This document shows positions 48,587-60,206 of a DNA stretch of 64,000 bases, one piece after another. Origin of the DNA: Spongospora subterranea f. sp. subterranea (taxonomy: Eukaryota > Endomyxa: Phytomyxea > Phytomyxea > Plasmodiophorida); assembly GCA_049724395.1 (NCBI GenBank), contig JAUGWO010000062.1, forward strand, positions 124,001-188,000, read 5' to 3'. Position 1 is the stretch's first letter, and each line of letters opens with the position of its first letter. A program made the position numbers and the translations under genes. The notes below the pieces were generated by a model. The model was not told the DNA's origin, did no database searches, and saw only the letters and a list, made by a program, of their open reading frames with translations.

Positions 48587-51500
48587 TTAGAACTGCGAGT
48601 AGACAAACCGTTTAATGGAATCCATACAAGGTTCATAGCTATCTTCGCATAATCTAGACTTGAGTTCTCTTATTCTCGGTGCGCCTTCCGGATGGGCAGC
48701 GATAATGGGCTGCAGAACTACCTCAATGAATTCAATTTCCAACAGCAATTGATCACTTCCAACTTGACAGAACCTATTGATAACAGATATCAAACATTCG
48801 CGGCAAAATGTATATGCCATTTCAGGTACAAACTTGTCGATTTGACTTAAGCAGTCGCCAAAAGCAGCGATTATTTGGAGAGCCAGGTGGGACAGAATAT
48901 TAGACTCAAAGCGGGAATCAGAGCCGATGCTGCTAATTTGTTCGTGAACAAATACCAACCTCATCAACAGCTCAAACACATATCCTCGAACATCTGTTCA
49001 TTGGTGAAAAAGAGGAAATTAAGGGGGATAACGATCAGCCGACTTTGGACTGGGGGCGCATCTTCCCAAGATAACCCACAGAGTAATATTCCTTTGGCGA
49101 CAGTACGGTTCAAATCCAAGGTTAAATGTTTTAGATAGCTATCGAGCGCCAATTGTTCCAGCACTGATACGAGATCAAGTGTACTCTGAATAGCGACCAG
49201 AAACAAGTCAGAAAAGAAGAATTTGCAATTCGTAAACTAACATGCAAGTGATTTCCCAGTGATTTAGACGAGACTGACGGAATCACATCGGCAAAGTTAT
49301 CCCAGATCAAAGGTATGGTTTCATTGCGACAATACGCAAGATTGTGAACGATTAGAAGAGTTCGAAACTCCTACCATAACTGAGAACAAGGACCAAGTAA
49401 CGCAATTCGCAACCACTCAGTCCTAACTTCGGTGGATTTCAGTTGTTTTGCCTCTGGAACTGCAGTGTCAGCATCAGCAGCAGGAGGTTTCGCATCAACA
49501 ACGACAGGAACGCGTAGCAAATATTCATGTATACCGTCCAGCGCAACGCGGATTATTTCAAGAAGAGGTGGTCCAACCTGAACCATCATTTTGAGACGCA
49601 ACGCGGCAATGAATAGATTCAGGCCGAGTCTTACTTTTAACGCGACCCATTCATCGTGAATCCCATGGGGACAGACTTTCGTTATTGCTTGTATTGCCGT
49701 TAAAGCATCAAGCGCTACCGATTGAATCATTCGCGGTACTTGGATAATGCCCCTCGTCCGAATGCTTTGATCGATCTCCTACAAAAATTATACTGTGGCT
49801 CAAAGGAGAATGAGTTAACGTACAAAGAGCTCTTCTGATATTGGATTGGAGACTGCTGCCAGAGCTGATTTCAGAGTTGACTCGACAAAAGAATCAGCAC
49901 ATAAATCGCAAAGATTTCTAACATCTGCAATCGAATCCTAGAACAGATAACAATGAATCTTTGGAAACGAGAATAGATATTGCTCATTACCTCGGAAACA
50001 TCTAAATTATAAAGAAATTCATACAATCCGAGAACGGCACAAACAATTTCTTGAACGTTCGGAAATGAGCGCAAAACGCCATTTACTAGTAAAGCATTGG
50101 TCGCAATGGAGCAAAACAGCGAATAAATTGATCGAAATTTTTCGTTACACCTAAAAGCCTATCAGAACGACGTTTTGAGGGATCGAGATCAGTACAGTTC
50201 AATCGATTTTTGCAGGCCACCTGCCGATTGCACCTGGAAGATCCAATTAAAATAACAAGACAAGTTGGATACCTAGATGTACCTTTCCAACCACCCCAGA
50301 TGCTATGTCGCACATAAGTTTCCACATTAGCGGTAGTCGTGACCTAAATTAGTGAACAAATTTTGAAAAGGTTTTCCTAAGTCAATACACACCGAAGTAA
50401 TCCAGTAATGGTCATGATAAATTCAGGATTAGCGTTGCCCTCCGATCCGAGGCAATTGTGAGAATTCTCGAGGCTTTTCATTTCAGCTGAAATCCACTCA
50501 AACTGTTTATCCAAGAAATACAGAGCAGGATCATCTTGACAGTCAAGATCGACCAAAACCCTTGTCAGAATGTAAAAAATCTGTGATGGCGATACTTCAA
50601 GCCCTTTCATCTTACCCGATCAACCGAATTTGTTCTTCGAATCGTAATACGGGAGAGCTGAGTGATGTCAACAGATCACGGCGAAATCCGTCAACAATTT
50701 TGTGAACTTCAGAAATGACTTGATCAAGCAGGTCTACATTGATTCCTTTCAAGTTTACAATGCGCCTGTAATCTCGAACAACTGCATCGTATCTACATAG
50801 CTGCACACACAACACGAATATTGTTTCGAATTCCGCGAAGGTCATGCAAACTGACCTTGATATTCTTTGATAGGACGCCCGGCATCGTAAACAGGATGTT
50901 GAATCGTTTAAGAACTGTGAGAACATGCCTAATTCGATCGGCTTCGTCTTTTCTTTGAAAAAGGGGTGCGTACAGAGTGGATACTTTCTGACAGACAGCT
51001 TTGAGGATCGGGAGGACCGCCCCAGTGTTGCTTTGATGATTACGTCCAGAGGTGCTCAACTGAACTTCAGTCGTGCAAAGGTCGTGTCTAAAAAGAACGT
51101 AAAAAAAGCAGAAATTACAACAAATGTTGCAATCACATAGAATCAATTGCGTCTTTGCAGCTTACAAACTGATCGAAATGGTCTCGGACTAATTCTCGCA
51201 TAAGATTTTGGCGATTATTTACTACCTAAATGTTCTCAAAAACAAAAAGTAGATGAACCGCCTCGCGTACCTCTCTAAGGTTCTTCAGACCGCTTTGCAA
51301 CTGATCGAACGGCGTAGAACGATGAACTTCTAGAAGAAATAGAACCGGATTGAAATCTTCTTCATATGGCGAACATGAACCTAATGAAATCTTTCGACAA
51401 TTTCAGTGATAAAATTCGTGTCCAATTCAATCTGATTGACCTGAGATTCGTCAACGAGGTCGCCAGAGCCTGATTCGGGTATTGATTCACCGATGTCTGC

Positions 51501-52523
51501 CTCTGTCATATCGGATGATTTTTTCTTTGTTGACCGCAATCGCTTCGCCCAGAACTTTGACTTTTGTTTCCCTTTATGGAGAGTCTTCACGTCAATTTTC
51601 AAAATCCCTAATGGATCGGAAATTCCTTCCGCATCTTCGGCGTCAAGTCCAAGCTCTTCTTGATTCCGCTTTACTTGTTCTTCCGAATCTTCGTTAGGAT
51701 CGTTGAATTCTTCAATCAGACGATGGAGATCGACGACATCTACATCATTCCATCGAGTCACGTCTGTGGCCGATTTGACATCAAAGTACCCGCTTCCTTC
51801 AGCTCTATCAGCGTCATCTTCGTCATCAAGAGCTTCCCGATTCTGCTCATCCTCCCAGGAATAATACACGTTTTGCGCCGCTGGGGAATCGCAGATCATT
51901 TCCAAAGTGACATCGGATCGCAATTCCAGAAGAAGCGATACCACAAGACAGGCAACGTCAGGTTGAGTATTGCCCGATAATAAGTGTTTGTCGAACTTCA
52001 TATCTCTGAAGTTCTGGATATGGCTTTAGCATTTCTGCACTGATCAGACAGAGGATAACCAACCTTGACGGAAACTTTCCCCAACGCTGCTCTGAATTCG
52101 GCCGCGTGCTGGTTTGTCTCAATATCCAACAATCTCCCAAGAAGTTCTAGGGCACGAACACTGTAATTTTAAAACCCGTTTCAAAAAATTCTGGATTGAT
52201 AAATGTAATGACAGAAATATTCGACAGAACCTTGACATTTTGAGCTCCCTCATTTGTTTCCAAGACACAATGCCACTTGTTTGAACAAGCCGCTCCACAA
52301 GAACTTTTACGATTTCGGGGTGAGAATCGAATTGGGGCAAGTTATCGAAGTAGTACGATGCGAACTCTTTGATTGCTTGTTTTGCGGTGCATTTTTTCAT
52401 CGCTGACGACGCTCCATCAAGGCGTTGTAGGAGTTTATTGACCTCAATCACGCCGTGCTCGCTGTTCGACAGATCCTGCATCGACCCCTGGCGGACCCGC
52501 AGCCCAGACGATGCCGACGACAT
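48587..52523 (-). CDS. Exocyst complex component Sec5 (EXOC2)
   Basis: Sec5 is a subunit of the exocyst, which tethers secretory vesicles to the plasma membrane. Many short exons run from about 52523 to 48587. Family landmarks are EEDFNPVLFLLEVHRSTPF, QLQSGLKNLREVVNNRQ and YAPLFQRKDEADRIRHVL. Further on come VLKRFNILFTMP, CRYDAVVRDYRRIVNLKG and EVHKIVDGFRRDLL, then the C-terminal LALDSYLKHLTLDLNRTVAK and LCGLSWED, which aligns with the FDWKD region of animal EXOC2. The last exon ends KRFVYSQF. The N-terminal 250 residues or so (HGVIEVNKLLQRLDG; DVACLVVSLLLELRSDV) are helical and unfamiliar; the TIG domain of animal EXOC2 is absent. One junction near 52060 does not join in phase, so this part may be a separate gene. 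Confidence 0.78.
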
Positions 52524-53014
52524 CGCCAAAAACAGGTGAAAATGGTTCTGAAAGTCCACCCACTTAATCAAGTCTCAGTCTGGGACCACGTTAGCGCAGC
52601 CATCATCAGTGAACCGGAGTGTCATTCACTTATCATAAGTACCGTAAGTGGGGATCCATCACTGTCCCATGTCATCGGTCGACATGCAGTTCACACTGAA
52701 TGTCCGCCGCATGACAATCTCGCCGTTTCATCGGCCGGGATGCGCGACGGCCTGGCATCTCGGTCGATGACCGGAATTTGTCCAGCCGGTTGCGTGCTGG
52801 GGTCCGCGCCAGGTGACGTGTGTTTACCCTGAAACTGAGTGAGACCATCGGTCGATTGTCACTGCATTGCGAATGATGCTGGGCCCCCCTGGTTTCCTAG
52901 GAAGGGTTGGGGCTCAGTCAATCCCGTATATATCTGGTCAATTGATGGCGCGCTGCAAGGTGACCGGAGACAGGCAGCTGTGAGAATGTGTCATTGGCCA
53001 TTCGGTAAACACAA

Positions 53015-53402
53015 TGAACTCGATCCTGTTTTGCTGTGCAATGAAACACGTCGAAACGGTGATTGAGTCGTTGATCAGCGTGTAGATGATATTGCGATCC
53101 CAATCCGCCCCATTCCTTGAGTGCCTGCTGATAATAAACCCTGGCGAACCTGGAGTGGAGGACGGCCATTGAGCACATGACACATGGCTCATGGCTCAAA
53201 TAGAGATCGAGATGGCGGCAGAGATAGGGCTGGGAGCCCCATTCGCTTTCATCCCCGCCGCGCTTAAGTGCAGTCCCTGACCGATTCACGCTAGATACGG
53301 CGTCAATCAGCTTCAGAACCACATGGTCTAATGGGTTGTTGTGAGGGAGAATTGGTTGGATGGCGGTGGCAATGATACGCCCTGTATTATCGGTCACCAT
53401 TC
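53015..53402 (-). pseudogene. Partial, inverted copy of the TAD3 gene
   Basis: About 388 bp match the plus-strand TAD3 gene at 59420-59809 base for base, except for a 3-bp deletion (TDNTGR instead of TDPNTGR). The copy has the deaminase core but lacks the N-terminal half and the C-terminus. Homology stops abruptly at both ends (after ggaatggtg on one side and gagttcat on the other). The surrounding frame runs on at both ends in unrelated sequence, so a chimeric product is conceivable but unlikely. It lies between Sec5 and the LC8 gene. Confidence 0.92.
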
Positions 53403-53613
53403 CCCGAACGCGCGAACCCCAGCTCGAACATGAACGGACGCCTGCCGCTTCAGAGAGTGTTTTCATGAACAATACCACGTTTACATTAAACGCATGATCA
53501 TTGTTCAGAAGTTCGTTTTGCAGTGAATTTGTTGAAACGCGATCACTCTGCAACCCAAGTCGAAAGATGCAATTTGAAGCGTGTTATGAGTTTATGAAAT
53601 ATTCTAGAGTTCG

Positions 53614-54131
53614 CTATGCATGTTTGAATAACAGCACGTCCATAATGCCAACAGATAAATACGCCATTTGGTCGGCCTCATAGTTGATGAACGCCCCGAA
53701 ATGTGTTCCTAGTGCATACTGCGATCAGTAATGGATCTGGTTCATGGGGTTTTGGTGATCGAAAGGCCCGAACCGCATATAACGTGCCATCCAGCTCCTC
53801 CTGTCTCCCTCTTATCCATCTCCTTCTTTATCTCTCTCGCAATCTCTTTCCACATCACCTCTTCCCCTTTCGCAATTGTCTCGTATGCGCGACGAACAAT
53901 CCCTATGGACTCTTCTAGAGTTTTCTTGGCCATTAGACTTGATTTAACGATAATTGGTAAAGCAGCCTCAAGTTCCCCGTTTCTGTACGACGTCAACCAA
54001 GTCAAATCACCCCCAGTTCATTCAAGCTCAATTTAAGCCCGTTCCTACGTCATCTTGTCCTTAATGCGTTCCCCCTTCACCGATCTCGCTTTCAGTATCG
54101 ACGGTGGGCCCGTATCTGTTGTTGTCGCCAT
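53614..54131 (-). CDS. LC8-type dynein light chain
   Basis: LC8-type light chains are dimeric hubs of cytoplasmic and axonemal dynein. Three exons (54131-54049, 53982-53774, 53708-53614; introns of 66 and 65 bp) give about 128 residues. Conserved parts are REIKKEMDKRETGGAGWHVI, the strand after the second splice GTHFGAFINYEADQMAYL, and the end DVLLFKHA, matching the WHCIVG..FGSYVTHE and ILLFK pattern. The N-terminal 28 residues (MATTTDTGPPSILKARS) are an extension. It is somewhat diverged from canonical LC8, so it may be an axonemal or DNAL4-like paralogue. The splice model is strong because the two ends only make the fold together. Confidence 0.88.
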
Positions 54132-54213
54132 CTCATTCGGGTTCACCACCAGGTGTGTTGTGGTTGTGAGGGCCGTTCACAGTCACACCAAACACCCAAC
54201 ACACAGTCGTGTG

Positions 54214-54696
54214 TCAGTCGACTATCGCCATCCGTTGGACAATATAGAGCTCCATATAGACTCTAAGGATTGGTTGGGGATCGACAGGGAATTGGGCCGA
54301 TATGCTATGGACGTGGGAGATGAGCGATAGATCCGAATTGTGTCGTTCTCATCCCGCGTGTCGGTACACGCGAGTTTGGCAGGGAAGCACAGGCGCATCA
54401 GTCGGCCGATCGACAACTCTCATAACGATGAAGAGGAGATCGTCCAGTGTACTCAAGAACATCATGTATACGGTGTCGCCAAGCCCAAACAGTCCGTTGT
54501 CTGTCCTCGCCGACCGAACAATACCACATCCAGCTCCTACATGTTCTTCAGTGATCATAGAAGATGTCCTCTTCAGTCTCTCTAGTTCCTTCTCAGTCGA
54601 ACTTACGCTGGACTAGCTGGATTCCATCAGGCGTAGTCTGATAGTCGCATGGCGTTTTAGAATGGACACCCGGAGGAGGGAAGATAGTCGCCATGA
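54214..54696 (-). CDS. Small hypothetical protein, three exons
   Basis: The ATG at 54696 opens MATIFPPPGVHSKTP; introns 54606-54537 (gtaagt donor, 70 bp) and 54367-54305 (63 bp) join a frame of about 116 residues. It contains GCGIVRSARTDNGLFGLGD and FLSTLDDLLFIVMRVVD and ends RVYMELYIVQRMAIVD. It has no motif I recognise. The good donor and consistent phase are the main support. It lies about 80 bp upstream of the LC8 gene on the same strand. Confidence 0.42.
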
Positions 54697-55330
54697 TCAG
54701 AGCGTGTTTAGTCAGATTCGGGAGCACCAGAGTCACTGTGGTCGAACGCTGCCGTGAACGCCCACCTGAGTCCAACACAATGAAACCAAAGTCTCAGGGG
54801 CGGCGCTACTGGGAGTGTCGTCTAGAAAAAGGAATGTGGTGTTCCTGGTCTGGGGGTACGAAAAGGTCATCCAACCCAAGAACCGATTACTTTCCTGAGT
54901 CAATGTTCCCGTGCCCCGGCCAAGGACGTGGAGAAGAGGGCGGCCATCGTACGAGACGAGTCGATGGCGATTCATGAGACGGTGACGATGGCCACGCAGG
55001 TCAAGGCGGCAATGGCGTTGCGGCCCGTCATTAGAAGGGCGATGGCGATGCTGGTGGAGTCGAAAATCCTCGCCGACATTGGAGACGCCGACCCAGTCAA
55101 TCAGTTAGCGCTGCGACGATCAGGCATAGATTCGCAGAGACTGTCACGACGGGATGGCGCCAGCAGCAACTGCGGATCCGGGGGACATGACAAGTCGGTG
55201 GCGGAAGCGCCGCAGGACGAGATCGTCGAGAATGTCTTCTTCAGTTTCTAGTTTCTTCTCAGTTGAACATGCTGACGAAACAAATTTGGGCACGAGGGCC
55301 ATCGGCGGGCGAGGAACGCGATTCTTGGAG
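54697..55330. other. GC-rich spacer with an uncertain helical open frame
   Basis: A plus-strand frame at about 54928-55251 (VKAAMALRPVIRRAMAMLVE; GDADPVNQLALRRSG) reads like a helical protein and lacks stops. A minus-strand frame over 54975-54733 is equally open, so base composition may explain both. It could be the 5' part of the following CBM48 gene. Confidence 0.3.
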
Positions 55331-58300
55331 ATGAGCAGTGCCGGGAATCGACGCGGCGGTGAGAATTACCTGTAATACAAAGCTCATTCTGCTATTATCG
55401 CTATTCTGATTCGTGCCAAGCCATCGAGGAGAAGTACAGCAACTACGCTGCGCTATGCCTCATCTATCTGAGACATTCGATAAGTGAACCTATGGGCTTC
55501 CGACTCGATATCTCATAGTGTTAAATTTTGATGACGGATCGATGCTGCCGATGGAAACACTCATTATAATTGTTGATCACTATCGTTGGGCTTTAACAAA
55601 TGAGGGGTACTTAGCAGCCATCGAACACGTTTGCTTACTGTTTGACGCCCTTCAATGTCGGTGTCGATTGTGATCGTTGCAGTGTAAGTTTCCCTGGGGA
55701 ACCATCGTCTCGTACCATAACTTGCTTCGCAATTCAAATATTGGTGTTGATGACCGAATATTGGCCTCTCATTCTATTTGATCTCAACTTATTGGTTGAA
55801 AATCGTTTTTTAGCGATATTGAAAGAAGATCGTGGACGATTGCCAGGCAATACGTGTGTATTTTCGATAATCAAATAATTAACTTACAAGTTGGCATCTG
55901 TTTCGGGTCTTTGGGATCATTTACTGATTCAGCTATGCGTTTAATCAGTCCTGGTTGAAATTGTTTGGTCAGGCACTTGGCCAAAAAATGTTGCATGAGG
56001 TCGGTTGTTGAGTGGTACCCTTAACGATGGGTCAACCAGATGTCCATTAGTTAACCATGATCGACAATGGGGCTGATCATCCCGATGAAGGGATCCATAT
56101 CACAGCCAAGGTGAGTCGTTCGATCACTCCGACCATATTGTCGTAATGTCGGGAAAGATAATCAGGGCAGATCGCCCGCCTGATATTATATAAATATAGG
56201 TGATAGTGGTTGGCAGAAACCAACCTCCTGTACTCCATCGCCATTATAATCTGGAATCCATCGCCATTTCCTATAACATATCATGCGCATCTGGCCGGCA
56301 AACATGGAAATGGCTTGGCAATATCGTAAACCTCAAATTCCTCTTTCACAGCCGCTGTTCCAGAACTTTGTATCAGCCAATAACAGCTTCAAAAGATGAC
56401 ATTTGGACAGATATCAACATTTCCGAGTGGTTCATCATGTTTGTTTTGATAGTGCAATTTTCCAAAATTTGATGCTGTGAGAGCGCTTTGTGATGAGAAA
56501 CTTATTGGAGTTGTTTCTAGGCGGCGCAGCGATATTGCAAAGATTATCAATATCATAAGCTGGAGTTCGTCCCAATCAATATCATCAACTCTGAGCGATT
56601 ATCTCTATTCCCATTCGACCTCATCTCTGAAAGGTGTGTCGATCAAGACACCGTTATTGTCGAGATCCTCGGTAGACCCGCCCCCCAAAGATCGCCGCCT
56701 GGTCTTTCCCTGAATTCAACTCCAGGTCCCGGTATTGGGCTGCATGATCCAGTAATCTTTCGCGAGCGAACATTATGGGAGCTATTCGCGTATGCCGATA
56801 AGGAGCGATATATGAAAGTGAAAATCGTCTATGATCCAGCTAACGACCAGCCCATTTCTGATGGAGTTGGAGTTGTTGGAAATTTTAATGGTAATCCCCA
56901 AACCGGAACAGTTGTGATGAAGAGGTTGATCTCGTCATGTAATTGAGAAATTGAATCTGGCACAGGATGGGCTGTTCCTATTGCTATGGAATACGATGGG
57001 ACCCGATATCGTACCGATATTAATGTCCCACCTGGAAGTGTGCTCGTATTCCGGTTCGTCATTGACGATGCTGACGTCCTCGGTAATCGATACGAGAGAA
57101 TCCGGGATACGGAAGGTATCACATCAAAACTCGTTGATCACTATTTTTAACTCTAGTTGGCGGCTTCAGGTGAGCTATTTCACATCATTCGCGTATCTTT
57201 GGCTGGAGAAGTACAATACGACCAGTCAACGTCGACACATCATCTCACAGCCAAGGCCAGAATGCCATATCAAACCGGAAATGATCAGAAACCAGGTGAT
57301 AATCATCGCTCTTTGCTAATATCGGACGAATTGCGACAATCTTCGGGTTTGCTTTCGCCACGAATTGCGGGAACTCCACGAACCCCTCGTAGGATGGGTT
57401 CATCTTCGGGGATCGAATTCACGTCCGAGCAATTCGAAACCCATTTATTATGGAAGCAATTCGATGTCGATTGGAATGATGTGCGGTTAGCCGATATTGT
57501 TCATGGAGCAGATAATCGCGAACGATTGAAACAGGTGAACCAACCAATACAGAAACGGTCTGTTGCAATTGACATTCGATAGTTGATTTTTCAGGATTAT
57601 CGCGTTTTGCGATATATATTTCAATATTATAGCTGTTTACAGGATTCCGATATCGGGTTCATGTCGCTAGATGAGGCGGTGACTTTCATCAAACAGGTCG
57701 GACTGTCTTTCAGCCGAATGGACATCAGGACCTTGTTCGATCGCGTAAATATCGAAGAAAATCAAAACGAGGCGGCGTTGGATCGGGGAGTTCTACGAGA
57801 CAGTATAACATTAGTTCCCGATGACTCTAATCCCGACCATCAATTAACTCGTGGTCGCTAATTTAACAATCTCAGTTGTTCAGCTGGCGAGTCTAACAGG
57901 TTTCTACTTTAGGAGAATTCATCGAGGTTGTGTCGCGAGCAATGATGATCGCCATGAAGGAACATCGAGTCGATCCATGCGAGGCGTACGATCTTGGAAT
58001 GAGCGATATCAGGGCATTATACGAGAAACTAATCGCGGAAGATATTGGTGATGAAATCAAAACGGTTCCCGTCCAGGTTCCCGCCCTCCAACCAATGTAA
58101 TTGAGTCAAGAATAACGTTTTCTGGTTCAGGCCGAGTTCAAAGTTGTCTCTCGTAAACTAAAGGATATGTTCAATGCGAACGCCAGCGCATCCGCAACCT
58201 CACAACAACCGCAATTGAACCAGAGAGGATTCCTTGATATTGTGTCCAACATTACAGGTGGTCTATCAAAACGGGCAGTATTGCACGCATTCGGAATGGC

Positions 58301-58517
58301 AAAGAGGTTTGCACAAAATCATCCCCTATATGCAGGCAACACTAAGTGGGGTTTGATTAGTACGGCTTGCATCAATGGTCGTGGAGATATTTGCCTGGAT
58401 TATCAGGAATTCATTGCGGCGTTAGCTCGGATTGCCTATCTCAAGTTCAAATCTCAGCTAGTACTAGCGAACAAGGTGCGACGCTTTCTACAGATGCTCA
58501 TTCCTTTATCACAATAA
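55331..58517 (+). CDS. CBM48 (glycogen-binding) plus EF-hand-like protein, multi-exon
   Basis: Exons from MSSAGNRRGAIEEKYSNY through LIIIVDHYRWALTNEGYL lead, by short introns, to a clear middle part: KLEFVPINIINSER, then FRERTLWELFAYADKERYM. A CBM48/AMPK-beta-like domain follows (VGVVGNFNGWAVPIAMEYDG, then DINVPPGSVLVFRFVID). Further exons carry DYRVLRYIFQYYSC, EFIEVVSRAMMIAMKEH and the C-terminal GRGDICLDYQEFIAALARIA. That last block looks like a degenerate EF-hand followed by an ALARIA helix, a pattern of flagellate EF-hand proteins. The CBM48 splice (about 56891-56967, restoring FNGWAV) is convincing. Exons between 55.9 and 56.5 kb are uncertain, and the 5' end could be a separate gene. 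Function is unknown; polysaccharide sensing is a guess from the domain. Confidence 0.52.
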
Positions 58518-58570
58518 ATTCAACACACTCTGTAATACCGTTAAACACTTTACACAGTACATTGTCATAA

Positions 58571-58680
58571 CGTCACGATACAAAAGGGACTGTACATCGT
58601 CACGATACAAAAGGGACTGTACATCGTCACGATACAAAAGGGCACTGTATATGGTCACGATGCAAAGGGACACTGTACTG
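58571..58680. repeat. 27-bp minisatellite, four copies
   Basis: The unit cgtcacgatacaaaagggac plus seven bases starts at 58571, 58598, 58625 and (diverged) 58653. It lies in the 360-bp spacer between the CBM48 gene and TAD3. Confidence 0.9.
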
Positions 58681-58877
58681 TATGGTGTAACATCACACTT
58701 TATATTGTCTCGTTTCTCAGTTCCCCACGATACCGCACACAAGTGAGCCTCTCAACGTCTGGACTGCCCCTCCCAATGCCCATTTCCCAACGCTACAGTA
58801 CAAACAGTTTGCGCAAATTCAGTTGCGCGCAATAAATAAGAAAGAGTTAAAGTGGCGCATGTTCTGAAGAGGGGGCA

Positions 58878-59861
58878 ATGACCAGTGAACTGGAATCAGT
58901 TTTACACGAGAATATTGGCCAGCAAGATGATTCGATCAGCCAGGGAAGTCAATTTGTTGTGCGCCACGTGTATCCACATCATGTTGACCGCAAGGTACAA
59001 TTGATCACCGTCGTCGTATACCATGTGCAGCCGAGACAAGTACAGTTGTTTTTGGCGTACATTGCCAGGCATGCAGAGACATCGCAACCACAATTATCAC
59101 ACCTCAAACGGGTCAGGAAGTCGCCGTTAGACTCCCTATTAGAGATTATTGCATGCACCGAATCGGTATTCAACCAAATTGATGACCGTATCAAATCAGA
59201 TCTTTCCGAGTTCGGATCGTATTCCACGGTAGATGTGCCCGAATATGGTCCATTATCGTCTGACGAGCAGACTTGCTGGCAGAAGTATTGGCCATTAAGT
59301 GCTCGCGTACAACCACCTCGTGTATCGCCAATATTCCCTCCTTCACCCTCGAACCGTGTCCAATCCCTGTTGAATCTCTGTCGCGCCAATGCGCTATCCA
59401 ATCCCGGTTCTGTATCAGGAATGGTGACCGATCCCAATACAGGGCGTATCATTGCCACCGCCATCCAACCAATTCTCCCTCACAACAACCCATTAGACCA
59501 TGTGGTTCTGAAGCTGATTGACGCCGTATCTAGCGTGAATCGGTCAGGGACTGCACTTAAGCGCGGCGGGGATGAAAGCGAATGGGGCTCCCAGCCCTAT
59601 CTCTGCCGCCATCTCGATCTCTATTTGAGCCATGAGCCATGTGTCATGTGCTCAATGGCCGTCCTCCACTCCAGGTTCGCCAGGGTTTATTATCAGCAGG
59701 CACTCAAGGAATGGGGCGGATTGGGATCGCAATATCATCTACACGCTGATCAACGACTCAATCACCGTTTCGACGTGTTTCATTGCACAGCAAAACAGGA
59801 TCGAGTTCATATTCCTAAAGGATGTAGATCAACCATTATTGACATAAATACAAACCGTTAA
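58878..59861 (+). CDS. tRNA adenosine deaminase subunit TAD3 (ADAT3)
   Basis: TAD3 pairs with catalytic TAD2 to convert wobble A34 to inosine in tRNAs. It is a single exon of 327 residues, close to the family's usual length. The N-terminal half is the variable TAD3 region; the deaminase domain starts near GMVTDPNTGRIIATA. The first zinc motif reads LDHVVLKLIDA: the catalytic Glu of HAE is replaced by Val, as expected for the non-catalytic subunit. The second zinc motif HEPCVMCSMAVLHSRF is intact, and the typical GGLGSQYHLHADQRLNHRFD end is present. The final residues after FHCTAK are unusual. A 388-bp part is duplicated in inverted orientation at 53015-53402. Confidence 0.92.
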   Translation: MTSELESVLHENIGQQDDSISQGSQFVVRHVYPHHVDRKVQLITVVVYHVQPRQVQLFLAYIARHAETSQPQLSHLKRVRKSPLDSLLEIIACTESVFNQIDDRIKSDLSEFGSYSTVDVPEYGPLSSDEQTCWQKYWPLSARVQPPRVSPIFPPSPSNRVQSLLNLCRANALSNPGSVSGMVTDPNTGRIIATAIQPILPHNNPLDHVVLKLIDAVSSVNRSGTALKRGGDESEWGSQPYLCRHLDLYLSHEPCVMCSMAVLHSRFARVYYQQALKEWGGLGSQYHLHADQRLNHRFDVFHCTAKQDRVHIPKGCRSTIIDINTNR

Positions 59862-59894
59862 CGCACAGAAAAATTCGAGTTTATTTGTCGGTAT

Positions 59895-60206
59895 TCATAT
59901 GCGTTTGATATGACGCAACATGTAAGCACACGGTCGTTTGCCCGCAGTTGGTGAAGGTCGCTGCCGCTTCGGCATCGATAAGATCGCAGCTGGATTTTCG
60001 GTCTCATGGAGTTCGGGCTGTGGAGGAGCTACAGGAGGAGCATGCAAAACTTGTGGGACGGTTGGTGTCTGAGATTTGATTGTGGTGTCCTTTAAAGGGT
60101 TTCTGCGACGATCGTAGGTGATGTCCCAATACTTGAACGCCGTCGTGCCGACAGCGACGGCGGTGAGGATGACCACGACTTGACCTGCCGATCCCAGGCC
60201 AAACAT
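59895..60206 (-). CDS. Small single-pass membrane protein, unknown
   Basis: The ATG at 60206 starts MFGLGSAGQVVVILTAVAVG, one transmembrane helix at residues 6-22. Then comes FKYWDITYDRRRNPLKDTT and a Pro-rich, basic tail of about 103 residues in all. Small size, N-terminal anchor and basic flank would suit an organelle (mitochondrial inner membrane or ER) protein. No family is recognised. Its stop lies about 34 bp from the TAD3 stop, tail to tail. Confidence 0.5.
   Translation of the reverse strand: MFGLGSAGQVVVILTAVAVGTTAFKYWDITYDRRRNPLKDTTIKSQTPTVPQVLHAPPVAPPQPELHETENPAAILSMPKRQRPSPTAGKRPCAYMLRHIKRI

Noticed and set aside
53015-53553. A second functional TAD3 gene
   Set aside because: Only the deaminase core is copied; the N-terminal half, the end and a credible start are missing.
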